Assembly: GCF_000507185.2 (NCBI RefSeq)
Contig: NZ_AYTM02000001.1
Span: 62,001 to 126,000 of the forward strand
Origin: Pseudomonas syringae KCTC 12500
GTDB taxonomy: Bacteria; Pseudomonadota; Gammaproteobacteria; Pseudomonadales; Pseudomonadaceae
Reading direction: 5' to 3'
DNA: 64,000 nt
This document shows, piece by piece, positions 43,395 to 52,380 of this stretch. The translations under genes and the position numbers were made by a program. The notes below the pieces were generated by a model. That model saw only the letters and a list, made by a program, of their open reading frames with translations, did not search any database and was not told the DNA's origin. Each line of letters starts with the position of its first letter. Within the stretch, counting starts at the first letter, position 1.

Positions 43395-44867
43395 TCAGGA
43401 TTGGGGTGGGGTTGTCGGTTCTGCTCCGTGCAGCACTCGAAACAGATCGATGCGGTTTTGCTGCAGCGCATCGAGGGACTTGCGAGCGGCTGCGTCGGCC
43501 TCGGCAATACGGAGAGTGGAAACCAGCAATGCAGTACGCTCGACAGCGCCCGCATTAAGCTCAAAGGACAGGCGCCGCACTTTTTCCTGGACCAGCGCAA
43601 CACGCTCGACCTCGTTGCGGACATGGTTCAGGGCCTGCTGACGGCGGGTCAGCACAGCGGACATTTCACGGAAGGCGTTCTGCACGGCCTTTTCATACTC
43701 GGCCACCGCGATCTGCTGACGCACCTTGGCAAAATCCAGGTTGGCCTGATTACGCCCGCCGTCGAACAGCGGCAGATTCAATTGCGGCGTGAACAGCCAG
43801 GCACCGCTGCCGTTGCTGAACAAGGTGCGCAGGCTGTCGCTCTGCAAGCCCACGCCGGTACTGAGTTTTATCGACGGAAAGAACGCCGCACGGGCAGCAC
43901 CGATGTTGGCATTGCTGGCCTTGAGGGCTTCTTCGCGCTGACGGATGTCGAAACGCTCAAGCAGACGCTGGGACGGCAAATTCGACAGCCAAGGCGGCGT
44001 CTCGACCAACGCGGCAGTCAGCGCAGGAGTGTCTGGCGTGCTGAGGGGCAACGCTGTCGAATAGCCGGTGAGCAACAACAAGGCCTGCGACGCGTTGGCG
44101 TGATCGCTTGCCGCATCCTGTACCTGCTGTTGCGCAGTCAGGGTGTCGAGGCGCTGTGCCATCAGATCGTCCAGCGAAAGCGCGCCTTGACGCTGCTGCT
44201 CTTCGGCCGCCTTGACCAGCATCAGCCGGGCCTCGTGAACCGCCTGCGCATCCTGCTGCACGGCAGCCGTCAGACGCTCGGCCAGCCAGGCGCGGGCGAC
44301 TTCCGCGATCAGCGCACCGCGTGCCGCCAGCTGGCCGTAGGTGCTGGCCAGATAATCGTGCCGCGCCGCCTCCGACAGGCTGCGCACGCGCCCGAAGAAA
44401 TCCAGTTCGAAGTCAGAGACGCCCACCGACGCTATGGAAATGTCCTGACCATAACGCTCGTCGGCGGCCGCATTATCGAAGTGCTGACGATCGCGCTCGA
44501 CACCTGCAGCAAGGGTCGGAAAGCGATCGGCACGGGTAATGCCGCGCATTGCCCTGGCCTCCTCCACACGCAGCACCGCCACACGAAAATCGCGATTGAA
44601 CGCCAGGGCCGATTGCAGCAGACCGCGCAGCTCGCCCTTCGGCGATAACTCGCCAGCAAGCGCTTCTTCGTCGGCACTGAGCACGACGGCTGTGGAGGTA
44701 TTCGGAGCCGCGACCACAGCAGACACCTGATCGACAGGGACCGGCAACGCCGGACGCTGATAGGCCGGTATCAACGAGCAGCCCGAAAGAACCAGGCTCG
44801 CCAGCATGGCCAGGCAATACCGGCGGCGGTTGCGGATACGCTTGGACAGCGGTGTACTCATCGGCAT
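43395..44867 (-). CDS. Outer-membrane efflux factor (NodT/OprM-type lipoprotein)
   Basis: About 490 residues. A lipobox 'ASLVLSGCSLIPAY' follows a basic N-terminus, and two OEP (TolC-like) repeats with long amphipathic helices follow ('LAERLTAAVQQDAQAVHEAR', 'VAEYEKAVQNAFREMSAVLT'). The start is set at ATG 44867 (or 44861); the frame extends to a TTG at 44924, but those 19 residues do not look like part of a signal peptide. It forms the outer-membrane duct of the RND system encoded downstream and is divergent from the response regulator gene at 44966, so the interval 44868-44965 must hold both promoters. Confidence 0.87.
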   Translation of the reverse strand: MPMSTPLSKRIRNRRRYCLAMLASLVLSGCSLIPAYQRPALPVPVDQVSAVVAAPNTSTAVVLSADEEALAGELSPKGELRGLLQSALAFNRDFRVAVLRVEEARAMRGITRADRFPTLAAGVERDRQHFDNAAADERYGQDISIASVGVSDFELDFFGRVRSLSEAARHDYLASTYGQLAARGALIAEVARAWLAERLTAAVQQDAQAVHEARLMLVKAAEEQQRQGALSLDDLMAQRLDTLTAQQQVQDAASDHANASQALLLLTGYSTALPLSTPDTPALTAALVETPPWLSNLPSQRLLERFDIRQREEALKASNANIGAARAAFFPSIKLSTGVGLQSDSLRTLFSNGSGAWLFTPQLNLPLFDGGRNQANLDFAKVRQQIAVAEYEKAVQNAFREMSAVLTRRQQALNHVRNEVERVALVQEKVRRLSFELNAGAVERTALLVSTLRIAEADAAARKSLDALQQNRIDLFRVLHGAEPTTPPQS

Positions 44868-44965
44868 AGGATCTGTCCGCGACAGTGGGCTCTGGGCAGC
44901 ATCCTGAACGTCGACTTTCAACAAACCGTTCGTGAATTATCAAGATTTGATCAAGAGGCGCTCTC

Positions 44966-45655
44966 GTGTCAGGAAAACGCATTCTTATCGTTGAAGACGA
45001 TGCCGACAGTGCCAGCATTCTTGAGGCTTACCTGCGTCGTGACGGTTTAAACGTCGGGCTGGCCGAAAACGGTCAGCGCGGTATCGATATGCACCGTCAG
45101 TGGAAACCCGACCTGATTCTGCTGGACGTCATGCTGCCGCTTGTCAGTGGCACGGACGTGCTTTCGGCAGTCCGGCGCTGCAGCGACACGCCGGTGATCA
45201 TGGTCACCGCCATGGGCGACGAACCGGAAAAACTCGGCGCCTTGCGCTATGGGGCCGACGATTATGTGGTCAAGCCCTACAACCCGCGGGAAGTAGTGGC
45301 CCGTGTGCATGCGGTTCTGCGGCGCTCCCAGCAGAACGGCAGCAACGAGCGTCATTTGCGCTACCAGAACCTGCTGGTGGAGCTGGACGCCGTCACCGCA
45401 ATCATTGAAGGTCAGGATGGCGCAGAGACCGTGCTCGACCTGACACCTACCGAGTTCAAGATCCTTTCGACGCTGCTGAAAACGCCGTCCAAGGCTTTCA
45501 CTCGCGAAGAGCTGCTGGAAATCTGCCTTCCCGACAGCGAGGCGCTGGCCAGGGTTGTCGATGCGCATGTGCATAACCTGCGGCGCAAACTGGAGATCCA
45601 TGGCGTGGACAACGTGCTGGTCACCGTCCGTTCGGTTGGCTATCGGTTCAGGTGA
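44966..45655 (+). CDS. OmpR-family response regulator
   Basis: A 229-residue regulator with an N-terminal receiver domain (acidic 'EDDAD', phospho-acceptor Asp54 in 'LILLDVMLP', conserved Thr in 'VTAMG', Lys in 'VKPYNP') and a C-terminal winged-helix DNA-binding domain ('LTPTEFKILSTLLKTPSKAF' to 'VLVTVRSVGYRF'). The ATG is preceded by an AGAGG-type ribosome site. It is divergent from the RND efflux operon and overlaps its kinase gene, so the pair probably controls the pump in response to an envelope signal. Confidence 0.9.
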   Translation: MSGKRILIVEDDADSASILEAYLRRDGLNVGLAENGQRGIDMHRQWKPDLILLDVMLPLVSGTDVLSAVRRCSDTPVIMVTAMGDEPEKLGALRYGADDYVVKPYNPREVVARVHAVLRRSQQNGSNERHLRYQNLLVELDAVTAIIEGQDGAETVLDLTPTEFKILSTLLKTPSKAFTREELLEICLPDSEALARVVDAHVHNLRRKLEIHGVDNVLVTVRSVGYRFR

Positions 45656-45660
45656 TCCTC

Positions 45661-46836
45661 ATGCGACATTTTTTCAGGCACAGACAAAAACCGTTGTGGC
45701 ACTGGGTCGGCATGCGCATGAGCATGCTCGCCGTCGGTGCGGTCATCGTCATCGCATTTTGCATGTGGCTGCACGTCACGGTCTCTGACTGGCTCACTCT
45801 GCAGGCCATGCCGGCCGACGTGCGCATGGAGTTCCTGCGGCTGCAGGCCGAGCCCACCCTGGACATGGTCAAGCTACGCGAACTGTTCTTCGAGTATTAC
45901 CCGATCGAAAACCTGCTGCCGGGCATTGCCAACAAGGAATGGTGGGTGCTGGCAGCACTGGTATTGGTGGCGATCCCGATCATCCTATTCTTCGGCTTTC
46001 TGTTTTCCCGCCCGCTTTCCAGCCAGTTCTCTTCGATTGCCAGAGGCGCACGTCAAGTCGCCCAGGGCGACTTCAAGACGCGCCTGCCGATGAGCACCAA
46101 CGGCCCGGACGAATTGCAGGCGCTGGTCAGCGACTTCAATACCATGACCACACAGCTCGGCCGTTACGAACTGGAGGTCAGCGAATCCAGCGCCATGATT
46201 GCCCATGAGCTGCGCACGCCACTGAATGCGGCCATGGGACGCATACAAGGCATGATCGACGAAGTGTTCCCGCGTGACCTGGCACAACTGGAAATGGTCC
46301 ACCGCCAGCTCGGCCAGTTGAACAAACTGGTGAGTGATCTGCACCTGCTCTCGCTCGCCAGCGCGGGTCAGCTGACCCTGGACAAGACGGAGTTTTCCCT
46401 TGAGAAACTGGTGGTCGAACGGCTGAGCTGGTTTGCCACGCCGCTCGATGAGGCAGGTGTCGCCGTGACGATCGATATCCCGCGGAAATTGATCGTCAAC
46501 GCCGACCGTGACCGGATCGGTCAGGTGGTGAATATTCTCGTTGAGAACGCGCTGCGCTATTCGGCGATGGGTGGCGAGCTGCTGATTGTCGGCAAAGCCA
46601 GCGCAGGGCGCATGGAACTGACCGTCTCGGACCGCGGGCCCGGCTTTGACTCGGAGAACCTCGAACAGGTATTCGACCGCTTCTGGCGTGCCGAACGTTC
46701 GCGGGCGCGTTATTCGGGAGGCAGCGGCCTTGGCCTGTCGATCGCCAGAGCCATTTGCCTCGAGCATGACGGCACTATCGAGGTCCGCAACAAGCCAGGC
46801 GGAGGATCCGTCATCCGCCTGAATATTCCGGGCTGA
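45661..46836 (+). CDS. Sensor histidine kinase (partner of the response regulator)
   Basis: About 391 residues. Two membrane helices (about 18-42 and 95-115) bracket a short periplasmic sensor domain of about 50 residues. Then come a HAMP linker ('SRPLSSQFSSIARGARQVAQ'), the HisKA dimerisation domain with phospho-accepting His near residue 182 ('SSAMIAHELRTPLNAAMG'), and a HATPase domain with N box 'VNILVENALRYS', G1 'DRGPGFD', and G2 'GGSGLGLSIA'. The ATG at 45661 has AGGTGA 5 bp upstream; an upstream GTG at 45652 would overlap the regulator stop (GTGA). Confidence 0.9.
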   Translation: MRHFFRHRQKPLWHWVGMRMSMLAVGAVIVIAFCMWLHVTVSDWLTLQAMPADVRMEFLRLQAEPTLDMVKLRELFFEYYPIENLLPGIANKEWWVLAALVLVAIPIILFFGFLFSRPLSSQFSSIARGARQVAQGDFKTRLPMSTNGPDELQALVSDFNTMTTQLGRYELEVSESSAMIAHELRTPLNAAMGRIQGMIDEVFPRDLAQLEMVHRQLGQLNKLVSDLHLLSLASAGQLTLDKTEFSLEKLVVERLSWFATPLDEAGVAVTIDIPRKLIVNADRDRIGQVVNILVENALRYSAMGGELLIVGKASAGRMELTVSDRGPGFDSENLEQVFDRFWRAERSRARYSGGSGLGLSIARAICLEHDGTIEVRNKPGGGSVIRLNIPG

Positions 46837-46859
46837 GCCTGCCTGCCCGGCCCCGCAGA

Positions 46860-48347
46860 TCAGTGCCCCATCAACGAATCGATGCCGTCCGGCTTATCAT
46901 GCACACCAAACCGGTCCACCAGCGTAGCGGTGGCCCGGTTCATGCCTATAACGTCGACGCTGATGCCTGCCTTTCTCAGTTTCAAAACCACCTTGTCCAG
47001 TGCGGCCACAGCGGTGATGTCCCAGAAGTGCGCCTCGCGCAGATCGATGACCAGTGTCTCAAGGCTTTCGCGCAGGTCGAATGAGTCCATGAAACGGTCA
47101 GCGGAGGCGAAGAATACCTGGCCGGTCACGTAGTAGGTGCGATGGCTGTGGAAGGGATCACGATGCGACGTGACGTCAAGGAAGTGAGCGATCTTGCTGG
47201 CAAAGAACATCGCGGCAAGCAGAGAACCGACCAGCACACCGTAGGCAAGGTTGTGGGTCGCCACGACCACCACCACGGTGACCACCATCACGATGTTGGT
47301 CGAGAGCGGGTATTCCTTGAGGTTGCGGATCGATCCCCAACTGAAGGTACTGATCGACACCATGATCATCACCGCCACCAGCGCAGCCATCGGAATACGC
47401 GCCAGCCATTCGCCGAGAAACAGCATCATGATCAACAGCAGTAAACCTGCGCTGAGGGTTGAAAGGCGTGTTCTGCCGCCAGACTTCACGTTGATCATCG
47501 ACTGGCCGATCATGGCGCAGCCGGCCATGCCCCCGATCAGTCCGGTGGCGATATTGGCAATGCCCTGCCCTTTGCACTCACGGCTTTTGTCACTGGAGGT
47601 ATCGGTCAGGTCATCGACGATGGTCGCGGTCATCATCGACTCCAGCAGGCCCACCACGGCCAGCGCGGCGGAATACGGCAGAATGATCAGCAGCGTGTCG
47701 AGATTGAGCGCGACATCCGGCCACATGAAAGTCGGCAGGCTGTCGGGCATTGCGCCCATGTCACCCACGGTTCGTACGTCAAGCCCCATGTAAATGGACA
47801 TTGCGGTGAGCACCAGAATGCACACCAGCGGCGAAGGCAGCAGCTTGCCCAGCACCGGCACACGCGGGAACAGGTAGATGATTGCCAGGCCCGCTGCGGT
47901 CATCGCGTACACCGGCCAGGTCACATGGGTCAATTCCGGCAACTGGGCCATGAAGATAAGAATCGCCAGTGCATTCACGAACCCGGTAACCACCGAGCGT
48001 GAAACGAAGCGCATCAACTCACCCAGGCGCAGATAGCCGGCGATGATCTGCAATACGCCGCAGAGCAAGGTGGCGGCCAGCAAATACTGAAGCCCGTGCT
48101 CTTTGACCAGATTCACCATCAGCAAAGCCATCGCACCGGTGGCCGCAGAAATCATCGCCGGGCGCCCGCCCACGAAAGCGATGACCACGCAGATACAGAA
48201 CGACGCGTAAAGCCCGACTTTCGGGTCTACCCCGGTAATGATGGAGAACGCGATGGCCTCTGGAATCAGGGCCAATGCAACCACCAGCCCGGCCAATACA
48301 TCGGCACGAACGTTGGAAAACCACGCAGCTTTGATTTTTTCTAACAT
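46860..48347 (-). CDS. SulP-family anion transporter with STAS domain
   Basis: About 495 residues in an SLC26/SulP architecture: a hydrophobic transport domain of 10-14 helices ('[19 protein letters not shown]' is the conserved first segment) and a C-terminal STAS domain ('[20 protein letters not shown]'). Relatives transport sulfate, bicarbonate or dicarboxylates in symport with Na+ or H+; the substrate cannot be read from sequence. The ATG at 48347 ('[20 protein letters not shown]') matches the family N-terminus better than the further upstream ATG at 48380. It is convergent with the sensor kinase gene, 23 bp away. Confidence 0.88.
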   Translation of the reverse strand: MLEKIKAAWFSNVRADVLAGLVVALALIPEAIAFSIITGVDPKVGLYASFCICVVIAFVGGRPAMISAATGAMALLMVNLVKEHGLQYLLAATLLCGVLQIIAGYLRLGELMRFVSRSVVTGFVNALAILIFMAQLPELTHVTWPVYAMTAAGLAIIYLFPRVPVLGKLLPSPLVCILVLTAMSIYMGLDVRTVGDMGAMPDSLPTFMWPDVALNLDTLLIILPYSAALAVVGLLESMMTATIVDDLTDTSSDKSRECKGQGIANIATGLIGGMAGCAMIGQSMINVKSGGRTRLSTLSAGLLLLIMMLFLGEWLARIPMAALVAVMIMVSISTFSWGSIRNLKEYPLSTNIVMVVTVVVVVATHNLAYGVLVGSLLAAMFFASKIAHFLDVTSHRDPFHSHRTYYVTGQVFFASADRFMDSFDLRESLETLVIDLREAHFWDITAVAALDKVVLKLRKAGISVDVIGMNRATATLVDRFGVHDKPDGIDSLMGH

Positions 48348-48688
48348 GGGAATACCTGTGACAGACGCAGCAAGACGCACGGCAGCGATTGCCGGGCGAG
48401 CAGGAGCATCGGTTTTCGATTAAGTAATCAGAGTGGGAGTGGCAGCGACCAAAAAACGGGCGCAGCAACGGGCGACTGCAGCAAAAAGGCAGTCAGGTGT
48501 TGCGAGGGGGGCGTAGCGCTAAGGCGGCGTAGGCAGCCAGTTGGAACGGGACACGTCTATTTCCTTCGATGGGTCGTAAGGCGCTGGCATCATAGACCTA
48601 TCCGTTTGAGGGGTTCAAGCGCAAGCCATCTCCCCGAACGACCTGAGTGACGGGTGGCGTAACACTCTGCAACACCTGCAAAAGCCAT

Positions 48689-48707
48689 CTGATCCTGTTT
48701 TTTACAG
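48689..48707 (+). promoter_or_regulatory. Candidate MocR operator in its own upstream region
   Basis: The sequence CTGATCCTGTTTTTTACAG resembles CTGATCCGTATTTTTAAG at 50212-50229 beyond the same gene. Because both flank a MocR-type regulator gene and occur in promoter-like positions, they may be its binding sites. The rest of the gap 48381-48765 shows nothing recognisable. Confidence 0.4.
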
Positions 48708-48765
48708 CCCTTTTGTCTCTGTTCGTTATGGCCGGTTTCGCTCATGATGCAGCCTTGTTCATTCG

Positions 48766-50184
48766 ATGCCGCTTATGAAACGCTACGAAAAATTCGCCGC
48801 CGACATCTCGGAAATGATTCGCAGCGGCGTCCTGCCCGCCGGGGGAAAAGTCCCGTCCGTACGCGTCGCGAGTCGCACCTGGTCCGTCAGCCCGGCAACG
48901 GTCTTCAAGGCCTATTACCTGCTGGAAGACAAGGGACTGATTCAGGCCCGCGCACGCTCCGGGTATTACGTGCGCGAGCATGCCGCCAATGCACTGACCG
49001 AGCCTGAACTGATCAGACACACCAGCGAAGGCACCGAACTGGGCGTCAGCGACCTGATCTTTTCAGTGCTCGGCTCGCTCAAGGACCCGGACACCGTGCC
49101 GTTTGGCTCGGCGTTTCCCAGCCCGCACCTGTATCCGCTGGCGAGCCTGGCAAAGTCGATGGCGTCAGCTGTGCGTGCGCTGACGCCTGCGGGCATCGTC
49201 AGCGACATGACCACCGGGAATCCCGAACTGCGCCGACAGATCGCCCTGCGCTACATGATCAGTGGCGTGCGCTTGCCGGCTGACGAACTGGTCATCACCA
49301 ATGGCGCGATGGAAGCCCTGAACCTGTGCCTGCAGTGCGTCACCGAGCCCGGCGACCTGGTCGCCATCGAAGCCCCGGCGTTCTATGCCTGCCTTCAAGT
49401 GCTGGAGCGTCTGAAGCTGAAAGCCGTCGAAATCCCCGTGCATCCGCGTGACGGCGTGGACCTCGACTCGCTGCAGGACAGCCTGACACGCCTGCCGATC
49501 AAGGCTTGCTGGTTCATGAGCAGCTTTCAGAACCCATTGGGCGCGAGCATGACTCAGGAAAACAGGATCAGGCTCTACGACCTGCTGGAACAGCATCAAA
49601 TCCCGTTGATCGAGGACGATGTGTACGCCGAACTGTATTACGGCGCCAAGGCGCCTCACCCGGTGAAAAGCCTGGATCGCAGCGGACTGGTGATGCACTG
49701 CAGCTCGTTTTCCAAGACCCTCGCGCCCGGCTATCGGGTCGGCTGGGTGGCAGGCGGACGTTACACCGAGCAGATTGACCGCCTCAAGCTCATGACCACC
49801 CTCTCCCCTTCGGTCCCCGCCCAGGCCGCGCTCGCCGACTACCTCAAGCATGGCGGCTATGACCGCCATCTGCGTAAACTGCGTGACACTCTCGAACTGC
49901 AACAAGGCGCGATGCTCGCCGCTGCCGCCCGCTATTTCCCGGCGGCGACACGCGTCACCCGCCCCGTCGGCGGCTACTTTCTGTGGTTCGAATTCCCCGA
50001 GCAGGTTGATTCGCTGCAGCTCTTTCAACTCGCGCTAGCGCAAGGCATCAGCCTCGCACCCGGCCCGATCTTTTCCGCGTCACGGCGCTTCAAGAATTGC
50101 GCGCGCCTCAACTACGGCACGCCCTGGGACGAACGCAGCGAGCAGGCCATGGCGATGTTGGGGCGTATCATCGCGTCGTTCTGA
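48766..50184 (+). CDS. MocR-type transcriptional regulator (GntR HTH fused to aminotransferase-like domain)
   Basis: 472 residues. The N-terminal GntR winged helix (about 1-75, 'GKVPSVRVASRTWSVSPATV') is followed by a fold-type I PLP aminotransferase-like domain with the cofactor-binding Lys near residue 317 in 'SSFSKTLAPGYRVGW', plus the conserved 'NGAMEALNLCL' and 'EDDVYAELYY' (PLP-ring Asp/Tyr). Proteins of this type use PLP or an amino-acid-derived ligand to switch DNA binding, usually at direct repeats near their own gene or a neighbour. The neighbours are a SulP transporter (divergent) and a tiny membrane-peptide gene downstream with a repeated motif in front of it. Confidence 0.9.
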   Translation: MPLMKRYEKFAADISEMIRSGVLPAGGKVPSVRVASRTWSVSPATVFKAYYLLEDKGLIQARARSGYYVREHAANALTEPELIRHTSEGTELGVSDLIFSVLGSLKDPDTVPFGSAFPSPHLYPLASLAKSMASAVRALTPAGIVSDMTTGNPELRRQIALRYMISGVRLPADELVITNGAMEALNLCLQCVTEPGDLVAIEAPAFYACLQVLERLKLKAVEIPVHPRDGVDLDSLQDSLTRLPIKACWFMSSFQNPLGASMTQENRIRLYDLLEQHQIPLIEDDVYAELYYGAKAPHPVKSLDRSGLVMHCSSFSKTLAPGYRVGWVAGGRYTEQIDRLKLMTTLSPSVPAQAALADYLKHGGYDRHLRKLRDTLELQQGAMLAAAARYFPAATRVTRPVGGYFLWFEFPEQVDSLQLFQLALAQGISLAPGPIFSASRRFKNCARLNYGTPWDERSEQAMAMLGRIIASF

Positions 50185-50211
50185 GCGTTTTCATGCCTTG
50201 CATAAAGGCAA

Positions 50212-50258
50212 CTGATCCGTATTTTTAAGCTGTTTCTGAATCTGTACCAGAATCTGTA
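50212..50258 (+). promoter_or_regulatory. Repeated motif in front of the 27-residue peptide gene (candidate MocR operator)
   Basis: CTGATCCGTATTTTTAAG (50212-50229) is followed by two direct copies of GAATCTGTA at 50238-50246 and 50250-50258, spaced 12 bp. The first element resembles 48689-48707. Direct repeats of this type are typical MocR targets (family knowledge). Regulation of the small gene at 50356 is an inference. Confidence 0.45.
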
Positions 50259-50355
50259 TGAGCACGATAATGGCAGCGCTTTCAAACGCGCAGGCCAACC
50301 GCCAGAAGCGATACCTGCGGCTCGTTACAGACAGATCGATCAGCAGGAGACGCTC

Positions 50356-50439
50356 ATGGGCAAGCTCGGACTTTCTTTGATAGGTTTTTTATTGTTGGCA
50401 ATCGCGGTGGGTTTGTTGGGGACTATTTCGCCGTATTGA
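50356..50439 (+). CDS. 27-residue single-helix membrane peptide
   Basis: ATG at 50356 is preceded by a strong AGGAGA Shine-Dalgarno 6 bp upstream and reads MGKLGLSLIGFLLLAIAVGL then LGTISPY and stop. Nearly the whole peptide is one hydrophobic helix. It lies between the MocR gene and a terminator, behind a repeated operator-like motif. No family is known to me. The good ribosome site is the main support. Confidence 0.6.
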   Translation: MGKLGLSLIGFLLLAIAVGLLGTISPY

Positions 50440-50490
50440 GGCGCCGCGAGCCAAGAATGCTGAAGCCGCGTCGCATTAGCGCCAAAACGA

Positions 50491-50517
50491 AAAAACCCGC
50501 CATTAGGCGGGTTTTTT
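50491..50517. terminator. Bidirectional terminator between the small peptide gene and tRNA-Asn
   Basis: A stem CCCGCC/GGCGGG (50496-50501 with 50506-50511) with loop ATTA is flanked by A-run on the left (50491-50495) and T6 on the right (50512-50517), so it can serve both the plus-strand peptide gene and the minus-strand tRNA gene. Confidence 0.85.
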
Positions 50518-50556
50518 CTTGTTCAAAGGCCTACACATCGCCTTTGAAATATATTC

Positions 50557-50632
<76 letters not shown>

Positions 50633-50733
50633 ATGAGCGCTATGTTACTGATTCGGAAAAGGAAGTCAAGCAGAGCAGAAAAAAATCCTGCTCGTTCATC
50701 CGGATACCATTTCCGGCCAGACAGGGGCACAGG

Positions 50734-50898
50734 TCAGAGGACTGCCTGCAGTACACGGTAGTCCTGCTTGATCCGGTAGTGAAAGGTATTCTTCACCCCG
50801 GACACTGTCACCGCCCTGCCCTCGACGGTCATTGGCTGATAACGAAAGGTCTGCGCTGCGGTCAGTGACGGGCGCTGGCCAGAATCAAACGCCGACAT
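50734..50898 (-). CDS. Possible small hypothetical protein
   Basis: A 54-residue frame (MSAFDSGQRPSLTAAQTFRY and onward, ending 'RIKQDYRVLQAVL'). The frame is open further upstream to 51114 but that part looks non-coding. No family or Shine-Dalgarno was recognised. It could equally be a chance frame in the 500-bp gap between tRNA-Asn and the GGDEF-like gene. Confidence 0.25.
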   Translation of the reverse strand: MSAFDSGQRPSLTAAQTFRYQPMTVEGRAVTVSGVKNTFHYRIKQDYRVLQAVL

Positions 50899-51175
50899 AT
50901 ATGTGACTCTGATGCGACAGAGCCTCACGCGTTGCCCGCAGCGACCGCCAATGCAGTGCTGTTCAACCGCGATGGTACTGACGACGCAGAGTGCGACATA
51001 AGTGACGGCTGAGTCATGGTGCTGATCCGGGGTGGCGTACACGTCAGATGCGAAGCAAAGACCTGCAACACACGTGAGCTGATTCGACCTTTCGCGGTCC
51101 GCGTTACCCGTCACCGAAGTGTCATGTGCATCTGTTCTGCTGGCCGATAATCAGCACCTCAGGAGCCGTCTGTTC

Positions 51176-52090
51176 ATGTTCAGGATTATCCAACCTCATC
51201 GCTGGAAACTCGCCATGCTGATGGTCGCCTCCAATCTCGGCCTGCTGGCGTTTCTGGCATTCGGCACCGTCAAACCTGTCAGCGAATGGCAGTGGCTGGA
51301 CATCGTCGGTGAAGGTGGCTCTGCCCTGCTGTCGCTGGTCTGGCTGTTTCTGGTGTTCAAGAGCAGACCGGCCGGCCGGGTGACCAATTACCTGTCGATC
51401 GGCCTGAGCTGCGTGTTCTTCTCGTGGTGGATCGACGCGCTCGACGAATTTATCCGCCTGCCCGCCGAAATCGAATGGGATCACTGGCTGGAATCCGGCC
51501 CGATGCCGGTCGGCCTGATCCTGCTGACTTTGGGCATCTTCCACTGGCATCGAGAACAACTGGCAATCAGTGCGCAAATGGAAAAGCGCGAGGGCGGCTT
51601 CCGGGAGCACCGGCTTTACGACAAGCTCACCCCGCTGGGCAGCGCCGACTATCTGAAGCGCCAACTGGTGATCAGCCTGGAACAGAGTGTCTGCCAACAG
51701 CAGCCGCTGTCGCTGCTGGCGCTGGACCTGGATGGTTTCAGCGCGATCAACAATGCCTTCGGGCATGCCGAAGGCGACGAGGTGCTGTCAGCGCTCAACC
51801 ACTTGCTGGTACTCAATCTGCGCCGCCAGGACCTGCTCTGCCGCCTGGCCGGCGACCGCTTCGTGGTGTTGCTACCCAACACCGGAGAAAGCCAGGCAAA
51901 ACTGCTGGCGCTGGAGTTGCAGCAGGCGGTCGCCAGCCTGGCGCACAAGACCCGGCAACAGGGCGAGCGCATTCATCTTTCGGCCAGCGTGGCGGTCGTC
52001 ATGGCACTCAATGAAACGCCGGACAACCTGCTACGCCGCCTCAATCTGTCGATGGCCCGCGCCCGACACCCTCTGACCCGCACTGCCTGA
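51176..52090 (+). CDS. Membrane GGDEF-domain protein with degenerate active site
   Basis: 304 residues from ATG 51176, which has AGGAG 10 bp upstream. Four hydrophobic segments occupy about 10-130 ('LAMLMVASNLGLLAFLAF', 'ALLSLVWLFLVF', 'YLSIGLSCVFFSWWI', 'PVGLILLTLGIF'), then a GGDEF fold at 150-300 with 'LLALDLDGFSAINNAFGHAE' intact. The signature loop reads 'LAGDRFVVLLP' (AGDRF instead of GGDEF). The glycine and the catalytic glutamate are replaced, so diguanylate cyclase activity is unlikely; a GTP- or c-di-GMP-sensing or structural role is possible. It is 9 bp before an AraC-type pseudogene on the same strand. Confidence 0.8.
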   Translation: MFRIIQPHRWKLAMLMVASNLGLLAFLAFGTVKPVSEWQWLDIVGEGGSALLSLVWLFLVFKSRPAGRVTNYLSIGLSCVFFSWWIDALDEFIRLPAEIEWDHWLESGPMPVGLILLTLGIFHWHREQLAISAQMEKREGGFREHRLYDKLTPLGSADYLKRQLVISLEQSVCQQQPLSLLALDLDGFSAINNAFGHAEGDEVLSALNHLLVLNLRRQDLLCRLAGDRFVVLLPNTGESQAKLLALELQQAVASLAHKTRQQGERIHLSASVAVVMALNETPDNLLRRLNLSMARARHPLTRTA

Positions 52091-52099
52091 GCGCCTGAC

Positions 52100-52373
52100 A
52101 TGACGCTTAAAAGTGACTGGTACGAAGTCGACAGCCGCTTCATCCCCAGCCACGCTGAAGCGCAAGCTGCACAAGCACTGCACGCACTTTCAGGCGCAAC
52201 ACGATCTGGCGCGCAAACACGTCGCGTTGTACCTGTATCAGATCAAGGGGATGAGCAATGAAGCCGTGGCGGACTATTTGAACTTCAACGACCCGGCCAA
52301 TTTCCGCCGTTCATTCAAACGCTGTACAGGCAGCACGCCGACCCTGATACAGCGCCTGTTCAACTTAGAGTGA
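52100..52373 (+). pseudogene. AraC-family regulator with large internal deletion
   Basis: ATG at 52100 gives 'MTLKSDWYEVDSRFIPSHA', which looks like a normal N-terminus of a pseudomonad AraC-type regulator. In another frame the region from about 52155 to 52373 encodes the C-terminal HTH part: 'SPATLKRKLHKHCTHFQAQH', 'HVALYLYQIKGMSNEAVADY', 'FNDPANFRRSFKRCTGSTP'. The ligand domain and most of the first HTH are missing and the two parts are out of frame, so this is a deletion remnant. The GTG-started 86-residue frame at 52113 could still make a lone HTH fragment. Confidence 0.6.
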
Positions 52374-52380
52374 GCGCGCC

